Origin: Microbispora rosea
GTDB taxonomy: Bacteria > Actinomycetota > Actinomycetes > Streptosporangiales > Streptosporangiaceae
DNA: 64,000 nucleotides
NCBI RefSeq assembly: GCF_900156315.1
Contig: NZ_FTNI01000023.1
Span: forward strand, 62,001 to 126,000
Reading direction: 5' to 3'
The stretch's first letter is position 1, and each line of letters opens with the position of its first letter. Shown piece after piece: positions 33,415-41,122 of the stretch. The notes beneath the pieces were generated by a model. That model was not told the DNA's origin. It worked only from the letters and a program-made list of their open reading frames with translations, and searched no databases. The position numbers and the translations under genes were made by a program.

Positions 33415-33984
33415 CTAGTCGCGGACTGCCAATGGGTACGCCTCGACCTGCTCGTACCGCACGCTCGCCCCGATGTGGCTGCGTACGAGGTGCACCGACG
33501 ACACCTCCCAGCGCCGCCCGCCGAAGGCGCCCAGGGCGCCGACCAGGGGGCGCAGGTCGTCGCCGTGGCGTGACCGGGTCCTGGAGCGGGCCAGGGTGAG
33601 GTGGGGATGGAACCGCTTGCGGTCCGTCTCCGCCGCCCCGGCCCGCCGGGCGCCGGCCGCCACCGACCCGGCGAGCCTCGTCAGCGCGGGCCCCGCCTCC
33701 AGGCCGACCCAGAAGATGCGTCCCCGAGAGGCGGAGGGGAAGGCTCCCGCGCCGCCGAACGACACCGTCTCGGGGGAATACCGGGCGGCCGCGCGGGCCA
33801 GCCGCACGCCCAGCTCGGGCAGGACCTCGTCGGGCACCTCGCCGAGGAATGCCACGGTCACGTGCCACAGCGCGGGATCGACCCAGCGCAGCTCCGACCA
33901 CTCGGCACGTACGGCCTCGACCGCCGTGGCGATCTCCGCCAGCGCCTCAGGCGGCGGCAGCAGCGCCACGAACAATCTGCTCAC
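33415..33984 (-). CDS. thpR: RNA 2',3'-cyclic phosphodiesterase (2H family)
   Basis: 189-aa 2H phosphoesterase with both catalytic tetrapeptides, HVTV (about residue 41) and HLTL (about residue 127), 85 residues apart as expected. Hydrolyses 2',3'-cyclic phosphate RNA ends to 2'-phosphates in the cytoplasm; older annotation calls it 2'-5' RNA ligase. Its start lies 38 bp inside the end of the MFS gene, so it is third in the MarR-MFS-thpR operon. Confidence 0.9.
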   Translation of the reverse strand: MSRLFVALLPPPEALAEIATAVEAVRAEWSELRWVDPALWHVTVAFLGEVPDEVLPELGVRLARAAARYSPETVSFGGAGAFPSASRGRIFWVGLEAGPALTRLAGSVAAGARRAGAAETDRKRFHPHLTLARSRTRSRHGDDLRPLVGALGAFGGRRWEVSSVHLVRSHIGASVRYEQVEAYPLAVRD

Positions 33985-35200
33985 GTGCCGATTCTTCCCT
34001 GCGCGCCACGCGCGCCGCGACCATCCGGGTCACCAGCACCGCCAGGCAGACGCCGCACATGCTCAGCACACCGGCCGCCACGACCGAGACCCGGGGGCCG
34101 GCCAGTTCGGAGAGCCAGCCCACCAGCGGCGCCCCGATCGGCGCTCCCCCGGTGAAGACCAGCACGTAGATCCCCATGACCCGGCCGCGCATCTCGGGAG
34201 AGGCGCCGAGCTGCACCATCGTGTTCGCGGTCGTGTTGACCGTGATCATCGCGATGCCCGCGGGGACGAGCATCAGCAGGAAGGCCGCGTACGCGGGGGC
34301 GAGCCCGGCGGCGACCTGGAACAGCCCGAAGCACAGCGCCCCGGCGATCAGGAACCTGCGGCTCGGCTTGACCCGTCGCGCGGCCAGCAGCGCCCCGCCG
34401 AACGCCCCGACGGCGAACGCGCTGGACGCCACGCCGAAGGAGGACGCGCCCGCGCCGAACGCCTGCTTGGCCATCAGCGCGATGCTTGTCGAGAAGCTCT
34501 GGGCGAAGATCGCCATGAACGCCACGAGCAGCAGCGGCAGCAGCAGGTCGGGCCGGCCGCCGACGTAGCGCAGGCCCGCACGCAACTGGCCCTTGCCGCG
34601 CGGCACGGGCTCCGGCGAGCGCAGCTCGGACACCCGCATGAGCGCGAGCCCGGTGATCACGGCGGCGAACGACACGGCGTTCAGCACGAAGATCGGGCCG
34701 GTGCCCATCCAGGAGATCAGCAGGCCGGCCACCGCCGGGCCGACGACCCGGGCGAGGTTGAAGGTCGAACTGTTCAGCGCGATGGCGTTCGGCAGGTCCC
34801 GCCGGCCCACCATCTCGACCACGAACGACTGCCGCGTGGGCACCTCGACACAGGACACCAGGCCGAGCGTGAACGCCATGGCGTACACGTGCCAGACCTG
34901 GGCGGTCCCCGTGATGACCAGCACGCCCATGGTGAGCGCCAGCAGCCCCATGAGCGTCTGGGCCACCATGAGGATCCGGCGCTTGGGGTAGCGGTCCGCG
35001 ATGACCCCGCCGAACATGCCGAACAGCATCGTCGGCAGGAACTGCAGCGCCACGGTGACGCCGAGCGCCGAGCCGCGGCCGTGCGCGAGGTCGAGGACCA
35101 GCCAGTCCTGGGCAGTGCGCTGCATCCAGGTGCCGACGTTGGAGATCACGCCGCCGGAGGCGAACAGGCGGTAGTTGTAGGTCCGCAGCGAGCGGAACAT
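33947..35200 (-). CDS. MFS exporter (EntS-like, 12 TM)
   Basis: 417 aa from ATG 35200 (MFRSLRTYNYRLFASGGVISN); the frame upstream overlaps the MarR gene and is not real. Twelve-helix exporter of the EntS/MFS_3 group: NVGTWMQRTAQDWLVL at the start and GVIADRYPKRRILM as motif A. Six bases separate it from the MarR stop, so it is in the MarR operon. Expected to export a drug or siderophore-like compound; substrate unknown. Confidence 0.9.
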   Translation of the reverse strand: MFRSLRTYNYRLFASGGVISNVGTWMQRTAQDWLVLDLAHGRGSALGVTVALQFLPTMLFGMFGGVIADRYPKRRILMVAQTLMGLLALTMGVLVITGTAQVWHVYAMAFTLGLVSCVEVPTRQSFVVEMVGRRDLPNAIALNSSTFNLARVVGPAVAGLLISWMGTGPIFVLNAVSFAAVITGLALMRVSELRSPEPVPRGKGQLRAGLRYVGGRPDLLLPLLLVAFMAIFAQSFSTSIALMAKQAFGAGASSFGVASSAFAVGAFGGALLAARRVKPSRRFLIAGALCFGLFQVAAGLAPAYAAFLLMLVPAGIAMITVNTTANTMVQLGASPEMRGRVMGIYVLVFTGGAPIGAPLVGWLSELAGPRVSVVAAGVLSMCGVCLAVLVTRMVAARVARREESAREQIVRGAAAAA

Positions 35201-35205
35201 GCCGC

Positions 35206-35649
35206 CTACATCGTGGACAGCTTCTCCAGGATCGGCGCCGCCGCGCGCAGCGTCGCCCTCTCCTCCGGCGTCAGGTCCTTGAGCCGCTGCGCCAGCCAGG
35301 CTTCCTTGGTGAGGCGCTCCTCCTTCAGCAGCGCCGCTCCCTGCGGCGTCACGCTCACCGTCACCTGCCGGCGATCGGTCGGATGAGGTTTGCGCTCCAG
35401 CAGACCCCTCGCCTCCAGCTTGGCGATCACCCGGGTCATCGAAGGAGGCTGCACCTTCTCGTGCTCCGCGAGTTCGCCGGGGGTCATCGCGGTGTGGCGC
35501 TCGACGGCGACGAGCGTCGCGAGCTGTGTGGGCGTCAGTGAGTGGTGCGCGGCCTGCTTGCGCATCCGTCGCGTCAGCCGGGCGAGGGACACGCGCAAGG
35601 CGGACGCGAGAGCGGCGTCGCTGCGCAAGTTCTGGGCGTTCGTTAGCAT
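35206..35649 (-). CDS. MarR-family transcriptional regulator
   Basis: 147 aa with the winged helix LAEHEKVQPPSMTRVIAKLEARGLLERKP (in outline, residues 60-88) and the wing DRRQVTVSVTPQGAAL. First gene of an operon with an MFS exporter and thpR. ATG 35649 lies inside its own probable operator, so autorepression relieved by a small molecule is likely. Confidence 0.92.
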   Translation of the reverse strand: MLTNAQNLRSDAALASALRVSLARLTRRMRKQAAHHSLTPTQLATLVAVERHTAMTPGELAEHEKVQPPSMTRVIAKLEARGLLERKPHPTDRRQVTVSVTPQGAALLKEERLTKEAWLAQRLKDLTPEERATLRAAAPILEKLSTM

Positions 35650-35669
35650 GACTCATTACCTTTGCTAAC
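35642..35669 (-). promoter_or_regulatory. Inverted repeat over the MarR start, candidate operator
   Basis: GTTAGCA (35642-35648) and TGCTAAC (35663-35669) form perfect 7-bp arms around 14 bases. The left arm covers the MarR start codon and TATAGT lies just beyond the right arm, so binding would block transcription or translation start. Confidence 0.5.
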
Positions 35670-35763
35670 TATATGGCGCATGTCCGTATTCCTCCAAATC
35701 GTCCTGCTCTGCAGGGTGACCGCGACACACCGTACCGGCGCGGTCCACGCCATGGACGATCAA

Positions 35764-35792
35764 GGCCCGGCCCCCGCATGGGGGCCGGGCCT
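35764..35792 (-). terminator. Terminator hairpin downstream of the VOC gene
   Basis: A 12-bp perfect G/C stem (GGCCCGGCCCCC with GGGGGCCGGGCC) around a GCAT loop lies 16 bp past the end of the VOC gene, followed on the minus strand by TTGATCG. It separates that operon from the MarR promoter. Confidence 0.75.
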
Positions 35793-35807
35793 CGTACGCG
35801 CCTCGCG

Positions 35808-36233
35808 TCAGGCGAAGTCCTCCGGCGTGAACTCCCTGGGCTCGACCAGGACGAGCCAGTTGCCCTGGTTGTCGCGGATGACCGCCTCCACCCCGTACGG
35901 CCGATCCGAGGGCTCCTGCAGGATCGTCACGCCCTTGGCCGTGAGCTCCTGGCAGGTCTTGCGGCAGTCGTCCACGCGCAGTCCCAGGCCGCCGGCCTGG
36001 CCCTTGTCGAGCTGCCTGCGGTAGAAGTCGGTGCCCTCCTCGTCGAGCGGCGGCCCCGGCTTCATCAGCGTGATCTCGAGCTCCGGCTGGCCCGGGTGGT
36101 TGATGGTGACCCAGCGGAACCCGTCCAACTGGACGTCGGTGTTGGGGACGAAGCCGAGGACGTCCACGTAGAAGTCGCGGGCCTCGTCCTGGTCCTGGCA
36201 GTAAAGCGTGATCAAGGAGACGTTCCGAATCAT
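35808..36233 (-). CDS. VOC-superfamily (glyoxalase-like) protein
   Basis: 141 aa from ATG 36233 (MIRNVSLITLYCQDQDEA); the extra frame to 36284 lies in the AraC gene. One-module beta-alpha-beta-beta-beta repeat pair with LEITLMKPGPP, GLGLRVDDC and DNQGNWLVLVEP; the terminal Glu of LVLVEP is a typical metal ligand. May be a lyase, dioxygenase or resistance protein; not assignable. Follows the AraC-type regulator by 10 bp. Confidence 0.85.
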   Translation of the reverse strand: MIRNVSLITLYCQDQDEARDFYVDVLGFVPNTDVQLDGFRWVTINHPGQPELEITLMKPGPPLDEEGTDFYRRQLDKGQAGGLGLRVDDCRKTCQELTAKGVTILQEPSDRPYGVEAVIRDNQGNWLVLVEPREFTPEDFA

Positions 36234-36243
36234 GCGGAAGACG

Positions 36244-36726
36244 CTACTGCGCCCCCTCTGACCTGGGCTTCTCCGAAATTGCACAATCGTCGTGCCGCTT
36301 CGGCGCGCCCTCGAGGTGGAGCACTCCGTTCATGAACAGGTAGCAGCCGGGGACGCGGGGGCCGCCGCGCGCCGCCCACCGGTCGCGGTATTCGCTCGGG
36401 CTCTCCCCCACCATCCGGCGGAACTTGGCCGAGAACGACCCCAGGCTGCTGAAGCCCACGGCCATGCAGATCTCGGTCACCGTCAGGTTGGCGAAACGCA
36501 GCAGATCCTGGGCGCGCTCCAGCCGCCGCCGGGTGAGGTAGCGCATCGGCGTCTCGCCGTACGCCGCCTCGAAGGAACGGACGAAGTAAAACTTGGAGAC
36601 CCCGGCGACGGCCGCGAGCCGGTCGAGATCGAGCTCGCTCCGGTAGTCGCGGTCCATGCGGTCCCTGGCCAGGCGCAGCCGAGGCAGCAACTCCGCCGGC
36701 ACCGCCCGCTGTCCCCTCACGGCCAC
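36244..36726 (-). CDS. Short AraC-type regulator
   Basis: 160 aa, mostly the double helix-turn-helix DNA-binding domain: LDRLAAVAGVSKFYFVRSFEA (first) and TVTEICMAVGFSSLGSFSAKFRRM (second, in outline). There is no N-terminal ligand domain, so activity may depend on abundance or the short C-terminal tail (CYLFMNGVLH). GTG 36726 has TAGGGT 6 bases upstream (leaderless). Operon with the VOC gene. Confidence 0.88.
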   Translation of the reverse strand: MAVRGQRAVPAELLPRLRLARDRMDRDYRSELDLDRLAAVAGVSKFYFVRSFEAAYGETPMRYLTRRRLERAQDLLRFANLTVTEICMAVGFSSLGSFSAKFRRMVGESPSEYRDRWAARGGPRVPGCYLFMNGVLHLEGAPKRHDDCAISEKPRSEGAQ

Positions 36727-36776
36727 GTTTCGACCCTAGCCCGCCCCACCGACAGATTCCCGCACTTGCCGAGGCG

Positions 36777-36813
36777 TTCTAACAGCGTTAGATTGGTTCT
36801 AACGCTGTTAGAA
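36777..36813 (+). promoter_or_regulatory. Nested palindromic TetR operator
   Basis: TTCTAACAGCGTTAGA (36777-36792) and TCTAACGCTGTTAGAA (36798-36813) are exact reverse complements, separated by 5 bases, and each arm is itself palindromic (TCTAAC-N3-GTTAGA). This gives two operator copies 20 bp apart, directly ahead of the ribosome site of the TetR gene. Confidence 0.75.
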
Positions 36814-36822
36814 AGGAGCCGT

Positions 36823-37386
36823 ATGAGCCCGGCCTCACGCATCGACACCGAGGGGATCGTCCGCGCCGCCTTCGACGTCCTGGACCGGGAGGGCTTCGCC
36901 GCCCTCTCGATGCGCACGCTGGCCGCGCGGCTGGAGGTGAAGGCGGCGTCGCTTTACTACCACGTGCCGAACAAGGCGGCCCTGCTCCAGCTGGTCGCGG
37001 ACCGCGTCGCACGTCAGGTGATCGCGGCGTTCGCCCCCGGCCTGCCGTGGCGGGAACTGCTGCACGGCATGGCGCGCGACCTGCGCGAGGCCCTGCGGAC
37101 CCACCCCGGGGCCGCGGCCGTCGTCGCCGTGCGGAACACCTCGCCTGAGGTGTTCGAGAAGGCCGTTCCCCTCGTCCTGTCGGCCATGCACGAAGGGCTG
37201 CGCCTCACCGACGACGAAGCGCTCCATCTGGTGCAGGCGCTGTACGTCCTGGTGACCGGTCTCGCCCTGGCCGAGTTCGGCGAGACGCCGGATCCGCCGG
37301 CCGCACCCGCCGCCTACTACGACGCCTGGTTCGACACCGCCGTCTCGACGTTCCTGGACGGAATCCAGGCGCGGCACGGCGCGTGA
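36823..37386 (+). CDS. TetR-family repressor (TetR_C type)
   Basis: 187 aa from ATG 36823, just after GAAAGGAG; the longer frame upstream lies antisense to the AraC gene. HTH MRTLAARLEVKAASLYYHVPNK (in outline) matches the tetracycline-repressor class, with Tyr-Tyr-His contacts. Ligand domain is about 130 residues. It reads into a small membrane protein gene 34 bp downstream, which it probably represses through the nested operator. Confidence 0.92.
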   Translation: MSPASRIDTEGIVRAAFDVLDREGFAALSMRTLAARLEVKAASLYYHVPNKAALLQLVADRVARQVIAAFAPGLPWRELLHGMARDLREALRTHPGAAAVVAVRNTSPEVFEKAVPLVLSAMHEGLRLTDDEALHLVQALYVLVTGLALAEFGETPDPPAAPAAYYDAWFDTAVSTFLDGIQARHGA

Positions 37387-37420
37387 CCCCTCGCCCCCCG
37401 CTCAGGAAGGACTCCCCGCC

Positions 37421-37891
37421 GTGTTACTCGCCGCACTGCTCCTGGTCGTCGCCGCCGACGCCTACTTCGTCGTGACCACGCTCGCCGACCTCTTCCCGTT
37501 CAACAACGTGCGAGAGGCGAAGAGGTCGGAGAAGCTGACCGAGGTGACCGTGAACGCGCCGGTCCTGGCCCTCCCCGCCCTGCTGCTGGTCTGGGCGTCC
37601 GCGGCGGGTCTGCCCGTCCTCGCCTACGCCGCGGCGGCCGTCGAACTGCTCGCGCTCCTGGGCGGCCTGGCCCTGTGGTGGCTGCCGTACCTGGCGGGGG
37701 TGACCGTGCCGTGGGCGACGGCGGGCACGGGCGAGACCTGGGCCGCGCTGCACGCGCGCACCTACGCGAAGACCGTCATCGTGCTCCCCCGCCGGGGAGA
37801 TCGTCCACGGCCCAATCTGGAGCACATGATCCTGCACACGCTCATGCTCCTGGCCACCGTCTGCGCGTTCGCCGCCGCCCGCGCGATCTGA
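37421..37891 (+). CDS. Four-TM protein regulated with TetR
   Basis: 156 aa, GTG start. Four hydrophobic helices: LAALLLVVAADAYFVVTTLA, VLALPALLLVWASAAG, AAAAVELLALLGGLALWW and LMLLATVCAFAAARA. A conserved-looking polar segment ALHARTYAKTVIVLPRRGDRPRPN lies between helices 3 and 4 (cytoplasmic or external). Same operon as the TetR gene. I do not recognise a characterised family; a transport or resistance role would fit the context only. Confidence 0.7.
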   Translation: MLLAALLLVVAADAYFVVTTLADLFPFNNVREAKRSEKLTEVTVNAPVLALPALLLVWASAAGLPVLAYAAAAVELLALLGGLALWWLPYLAGVTVPWATAGTGETWAALHARTYAKTVIVLPRRGDRPRPNLEHMILHTLMLLATVCAFAAARAI

Positions 37892-37899
37892 CATGCGAA

Positions 37900-37930
37900 G
37901 AGGCCGCCGCGGCGTCGCCACGGCGGCCTC
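37900..37930. terminator. Bidirectional terminator hairpin
   Basis: GAGGCCGCCG and CGGCGGCCTC are perfect 10-bp arms around an 11-base loop, between the convergent 4-TM and NCS2 permease genes; symmetry suggests it ends both transcripts. Confidence 0.65.
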
Positions 37931-37943
37931 CGTACCGCGCGGA

Positions 37944-39407
37944 TCAGCTCAGGCCGAGCAGGCTCTTGAGGGGCTCCAGCGCGAAATACACGACGAACAG
38001 CGCGCCCACCAGCCACATCAGGGGGTGGAGATCGCGCGCCTTGCCGCGGAACGCCTTGATGGCGATGTAGCTCACGAAGCCCGCGCCGATCCCGGCGGTG
38101 ATCGAGTACGTGAACGGCATGAGCACGATGGTCAGGAACGCGGGGATCGCGGTCTCGAAGTCGCTGAAGTCGATCTCCTTGACCTGGGTCATCATCAGGA
38201 AGCCGACGACCACGAGGGCCGGGGTCGCCGCCTCGAACGGCACGATCTCCGTCAGCGGGGCGAAGAACATGGCCAGCAGGAACAGCACACCGGTGACGAT
38301 GCTCGCCAGGCCGGTGCGCGCGCCCTCGCCGACGCCGGCCGCCGACTCGATGTAGGTGGTGTTGGACGACACGCCGGCCGCGCCGCCGGCCGCCGCCGCG
38401 AGCGAGTCGACGAGCAGGATCTCCTTGGTGCGCTCGACGGTCCCGTCCTCCTGGACCAGGTTCGCCTGGCGGCCCACGCCGACGATCGTGCCCATCGTGT
38501 CGAAGAAGTCGGCGAGCATGAGGGTGAAGACGAACATCACGGCCGCCAGGCCGCCGATCTTGGCGAAGCTGCCGAACAGGCTGAACTGGCCCAGCAGCGA
38601 CAGGTCCGGCAACTCGATGAAGTTCTTGGGCCACGCCGGCACGTTGAGCGACCACCCGTTGGGGTTGCTCCCGTCCGGGATCTGCGGCCCGATCTTGCCG
38701 ATCGCCTCGACGATCATGGCGAGCACGGTCGTGCCGACGATCCCGAGCAGGATGGCGCCCTTGACCCTGCGGGCCACGAGGAAGGCCGTCACGAGCAGGC
38801 CGACGACGAAGACGAGCGTGGGCCACCCGGTCAGCGAGCCATTGCCCAGCGCGCCGAGCTTGACCGGGACCGTGGTGCCGCTCGCGTCCGGCATGCGCCG
38901 GACGAACCCGGCGTCGACGAACCCGATCAGCGCGATGAACAGGCCGATGCCGACGCTGATCGCGGTCTTGAGCTGGGCGGGGATCGCGTGGAACACCGCC
39001 ACGCGAAAACCCGTCACCACGAGGATCGCGATGACGATGCCCTCCAGCACCACCAGGCCCATCGCGTCCTCCCACGACATCTGGCTGGCGATGCCGAAGG
39101 CGAGGAAGGCGTTCAGTCCGAGGCCGGTGGCCAGGGCGAACGGCACCCGGCCGAAGACGCCCATGATGATCGTGAGGATGCCGGCGACGAACGCGGTGGC
39201 CGCGGCGACCAGCGCGATGTTGGGGTTGTTCCCGTCACCGAGGAACTGGCCCGTCTTGTCGGCTACGGTGCCGATGATGAGCGGGTTGAGCACCACGATG
39301 TAGGCCATCGTGAAGAAGGTGGCGAAGCCGCCGCGGACCTCCTGTCCCACGGAGGAACCACGGGCTGAGATGGAGAAGTATCGATCGAGGAAACCAGGGG
39401 TGTTCAT
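37944..39407 (-). CDS. NCS2-family purine permease (AzgA-like)
   Basis: 487 aa from ATG 39407 (MNTPGFLDRYFSISARGSS). Typical AzgA start, RGGFATFFTMAYIVVLNPLI, and the substrate-binding helices GLNAFLAFGI and LMLADFFDTMGTIVGVG, which mark hypoxanthine/guanine/adenine permeases. Proton-coupled import of purine bases. No strong ribosome site; GTG 39419 is an alternative start. Divergent from the DUF2530 gene. Confidence 0.92.
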   Translation of the reverse strand: MNTPGFLDRYFSISARGSSVGQEVRGGFATFFTMAYIVVLNPLIIGTVADKTGQFLGDGNNPNIALVAAATAFVAGILTIIMGVFGRVPFALATGLGLNAFLAFGIASQMSWEDAMGLVVLEGIVIAILVVTGFRVAVFHAIPAQLKTAISVGIGLFIALIGFVDAGFVRRMPDASGTTVPVKLGALGNGSLTGWPTLVFVVGLLVTAFLVARRVKGAILLGIVGTTVLAMIVEAIGKIGPQIPDGSNPNGWSLNVPAWPKNFIELPDLSLLGQFSLFGSFAKIGGLAAVMFVFTLMLADFFDTMGTIVGVGRQANLVQEDGTVERTKEILLVDSLAAAAGGAAGVSSNTTYIESAAGVGEGARTGLASIVTGVLFLLAMFFAPLTEIVPFEAATPALVVVGFLMMTQVKEIDFSDFETAIPAFLTIVLMPFTYSITAGIGAGFVSYIAIKAFRGKARDLHPLMWLVGALFVVYFALEPLKSLLGLS

Positions 39408-39543
39408 GGGGTTCGCATTCACGCGCGCAGAGTCGCAGGCCCTTACCATCCGCGGAAAGAGCCAGGGGAGCAGCGTTGTCCTTTCGTGACGGGTTTGTCA
39501 TGGAGATACCGGCTCACTGCCGCGACCTTCTAAGCTGGCTGGC

Positions 39544-39804
39544 GTGAGCGAACGCCGGCCGGACCCCATGCCTCTCAGGACGAGGGACACCCTCACGATC
39601 CTGGTCGGGACGGCCCTGTGGGCGATCGCCCTGGCCGTCGTGCTGCTGGTGGTCAGACCGGCCGACCCGCGGCCTGTCTGGGTCTGCGTCGCGGGGATCG
39701 GCCTCGGCCTGTTCGGCATCCTCTACATCCGCCGCCGCGACGCCCGCCTGCGCGAGCCCGTCCCCGCCGCCGAAACCGGCGAATCGGAACCCCGCCGCCC
39801 CTGA
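39544..39804 (+). CDS. DUF2530 family small membrane protein
   Basis: 86 aa with two TM helices (ILVGTALWAIALAVVLLVV and VWVCVAGIGLGLFGILYI) and charged tails, the DUF2530 pattern. GTG 39544 has TAAGCT exactly 7 bases upstream and no ribosome site, so the mRNA is probably leaderless. Often a neighbour of NCS2 permeases in actinomycetes; function unknown. Confidence 0.85.
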   Translation: MSERRPDPMPLRTRDTLTILVGTALWAIALAVVLLVVRPADPRPVWVCVAGIGLGLFGILYIRRRDARLREPVPAAETGESEPRRP

Positions 39805-39815
39805 GCGGAGCAGCT

Positions 39816-40229
39816 TCAGCCGAGCCCGCCCTCCCTCGCGGGTTCCCACCACGTCAGGTGGCCGGTCGCCTCGGCCACCGGCTCGATGATCTCCCACGCC
39901 TCGGCGATCAGACCGTCGTCGAGCCGCCAGATGTCGACGACCGCGATCTCCGGCGCGGCATCGGGCAGCCGGCGCAGCGAGTGCATCACGACGTGGTCAC
40001 CGTCGGCCAGCAGGTGCCGGATCTCCACCCGCATGCCGGCGAGCGGGACGAGAGCGGCGCGGACGTCGGCGAGCCACTCCGCCTTGGTCCTCGTCCCGTC
40101 CGGCCGGTGGTGGACGAAGTCGTCGCGTAGCGACGAGGCGAGCGTGTCGACGTCACCGGTCGCGATCAGTGCGGCGAGTGCCTGCCGCACGATGCTCCCG
40201 TTGTCTGTGCTCCCGTTGTCTGTGGTCAT
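39816..40229 (-). CDS. SnoaL-like (NTF2-fold) protein
   Basis: 137 aa from ATG 40229 (MTTDNGSTDNGSIVRQALAAL); ATG 40244 would add five residues. NTF2-like fold with FVHHRPDGTRTKAEWLADV and HVVMHSLRRLPD ... VVDIWRLDDGLIAEAWEIIEP, as in SnoaL-type polyketide cyclases and steroid isomerase relatives. Catalytic residues are not certain, so the substrate is unknown. Divergent from an XRE regulator with a perfect palindrome between them. Confidence 0.88.
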   Translation of the reverse strand: MTTDNGSTDNGSIVRQALAALIATGDVDTLASSLRDDFVHHRPDGTRTKAEWLADVRAALVPLAGMRVEIRHLLADGDHVVMHSLRRLPDAAPEIAVVDIWRLDDGLIAEAWEIIEPVAEATGHLTWWEPAREGGLG

Positions 40230-40278
40230 GTCCTTGGCTTGCATGATCGGCAGTGTTTCCGCCGCTCGCGTGGATTGT

Positions 40279-40299
40279 CGATGAAATGGCATTTCATCG
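40279..40299. promoter_or_regulatory. Perfect 21-bp palindrome, candidate XRE operator
   Basis: CGATGAAATG and CATTTCATCG are exact 10-bp arms around a single G, in the divergent region between the SnoaL-like and XRE-regulator genes. Confidence 0.65.
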
Positions 40300-40333
40300 G
40301 CGTACGGCTCGCCCGGGAGTAGCATCGGCGGCC

Positions 40334-41122
40334 ATGCACACGGTCGGGGAACTGTTGCGGCGGTGGCGGCATCACCGGCGGCTCAGCCAGCTGGATCTCG
40401 CGATCGCCGCCGACGTCTCGGCCCGCCACGTCAGCCTGGTGGAGACCGGCAAGTCCCACCCGAGCGCCGACATGATCCTGCGGCTCGCCGAACAGCTCGA
40501 CGTGCCGTTGCGCGAGCGCAACCGGCTGTTGCTCGCCGCCGGCTTCGCCCCCCGCTACGCCGAGCGGCCGCTCGACGGAGACGAGCTGTCGGCCGCCCGC
40601 GACGCGATCGGGAGGGTCATCCGGGCGCACGAGCCGTACCCCGCGCTGGTCGTCGACCGCCGGTGGAACATCGTGATGGCCAACAGCGCCCTCGACCCGT
40701 TCCTCGCCCACGTGGCGCCCGATCTGTTGCGGCCGCCGATCAACATGGTGCGGCTCGGGCTCGACCCGCGCGGGCTCGCTCCGCACATCGTCAACCTGGC
40801 CGAGGTACGGGCGCTGCTCCGTATCCGGATCGGACGTCAGCTCGTCGTCGCTCCCAGCGCCGAGCTGACCGCGCTCTACGAGGAGCTGCTGGCACCGGGT
40901 GCGGGCCCCGAGGACGCGCGGCACCCGATCGAGGCCGAGATCGCCGTTCCGATGATCTTCCGCTTCGGCGGACGGGAACTGCGGCTGTTCTCGACCACCA
41001 CCACGTTCGGCACCCCGATGGACATCACCCTGGACGAGGTCGCGATCGAGTCGTACTACCCCGCGGACGTGGAGACCGCCGCGTACTTCACCGCGTTCGG
41101 CCAGGCCTCCTGCGACGCCTAG
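40334..41122 (+). CDS. XRE regulator with MmyB-like ligand domain
   Basis: 262 aa. N-terminal HTH_3 (LRRWRHHRRLSQLDLAIAADVSARHVS in outline) followed by the MmyB-type ligand-binding domain with PALVVDRRWNIVMANSA and the C-terminal LRLFSTTTTFGTPMDIT. ATG 40334 is supported by TAGCAT 8 bases upstream. These regulators usually control a divergent oxidoreductase-type gene; here the SnoaL-like gene. Its stop overlaps that of the convergent large gene. Confidence 0.92.
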   Translation: MHTVGELLRRWRHHRRLSQLDLAIAADVSARHVSLVETGKSHPSADMILRLAEQLDVPLRERNRLLLAAGFAPRYAERPLDGDELSAARDAIGRVIRAHEPYPALVVDRRWNIVMANSALDPFLAHVAPDLLRPPINMVRLGLDPRGLAPHIVNLAEVRALLRIRIGRQLVVAPSAELTALYEELLAPGAGPEDARHPIEAEIAVPMIFRFGGRELRLFSTTTTFGTPMDITLDEVAIESYYPADVETAAYFTAFGQASCDA

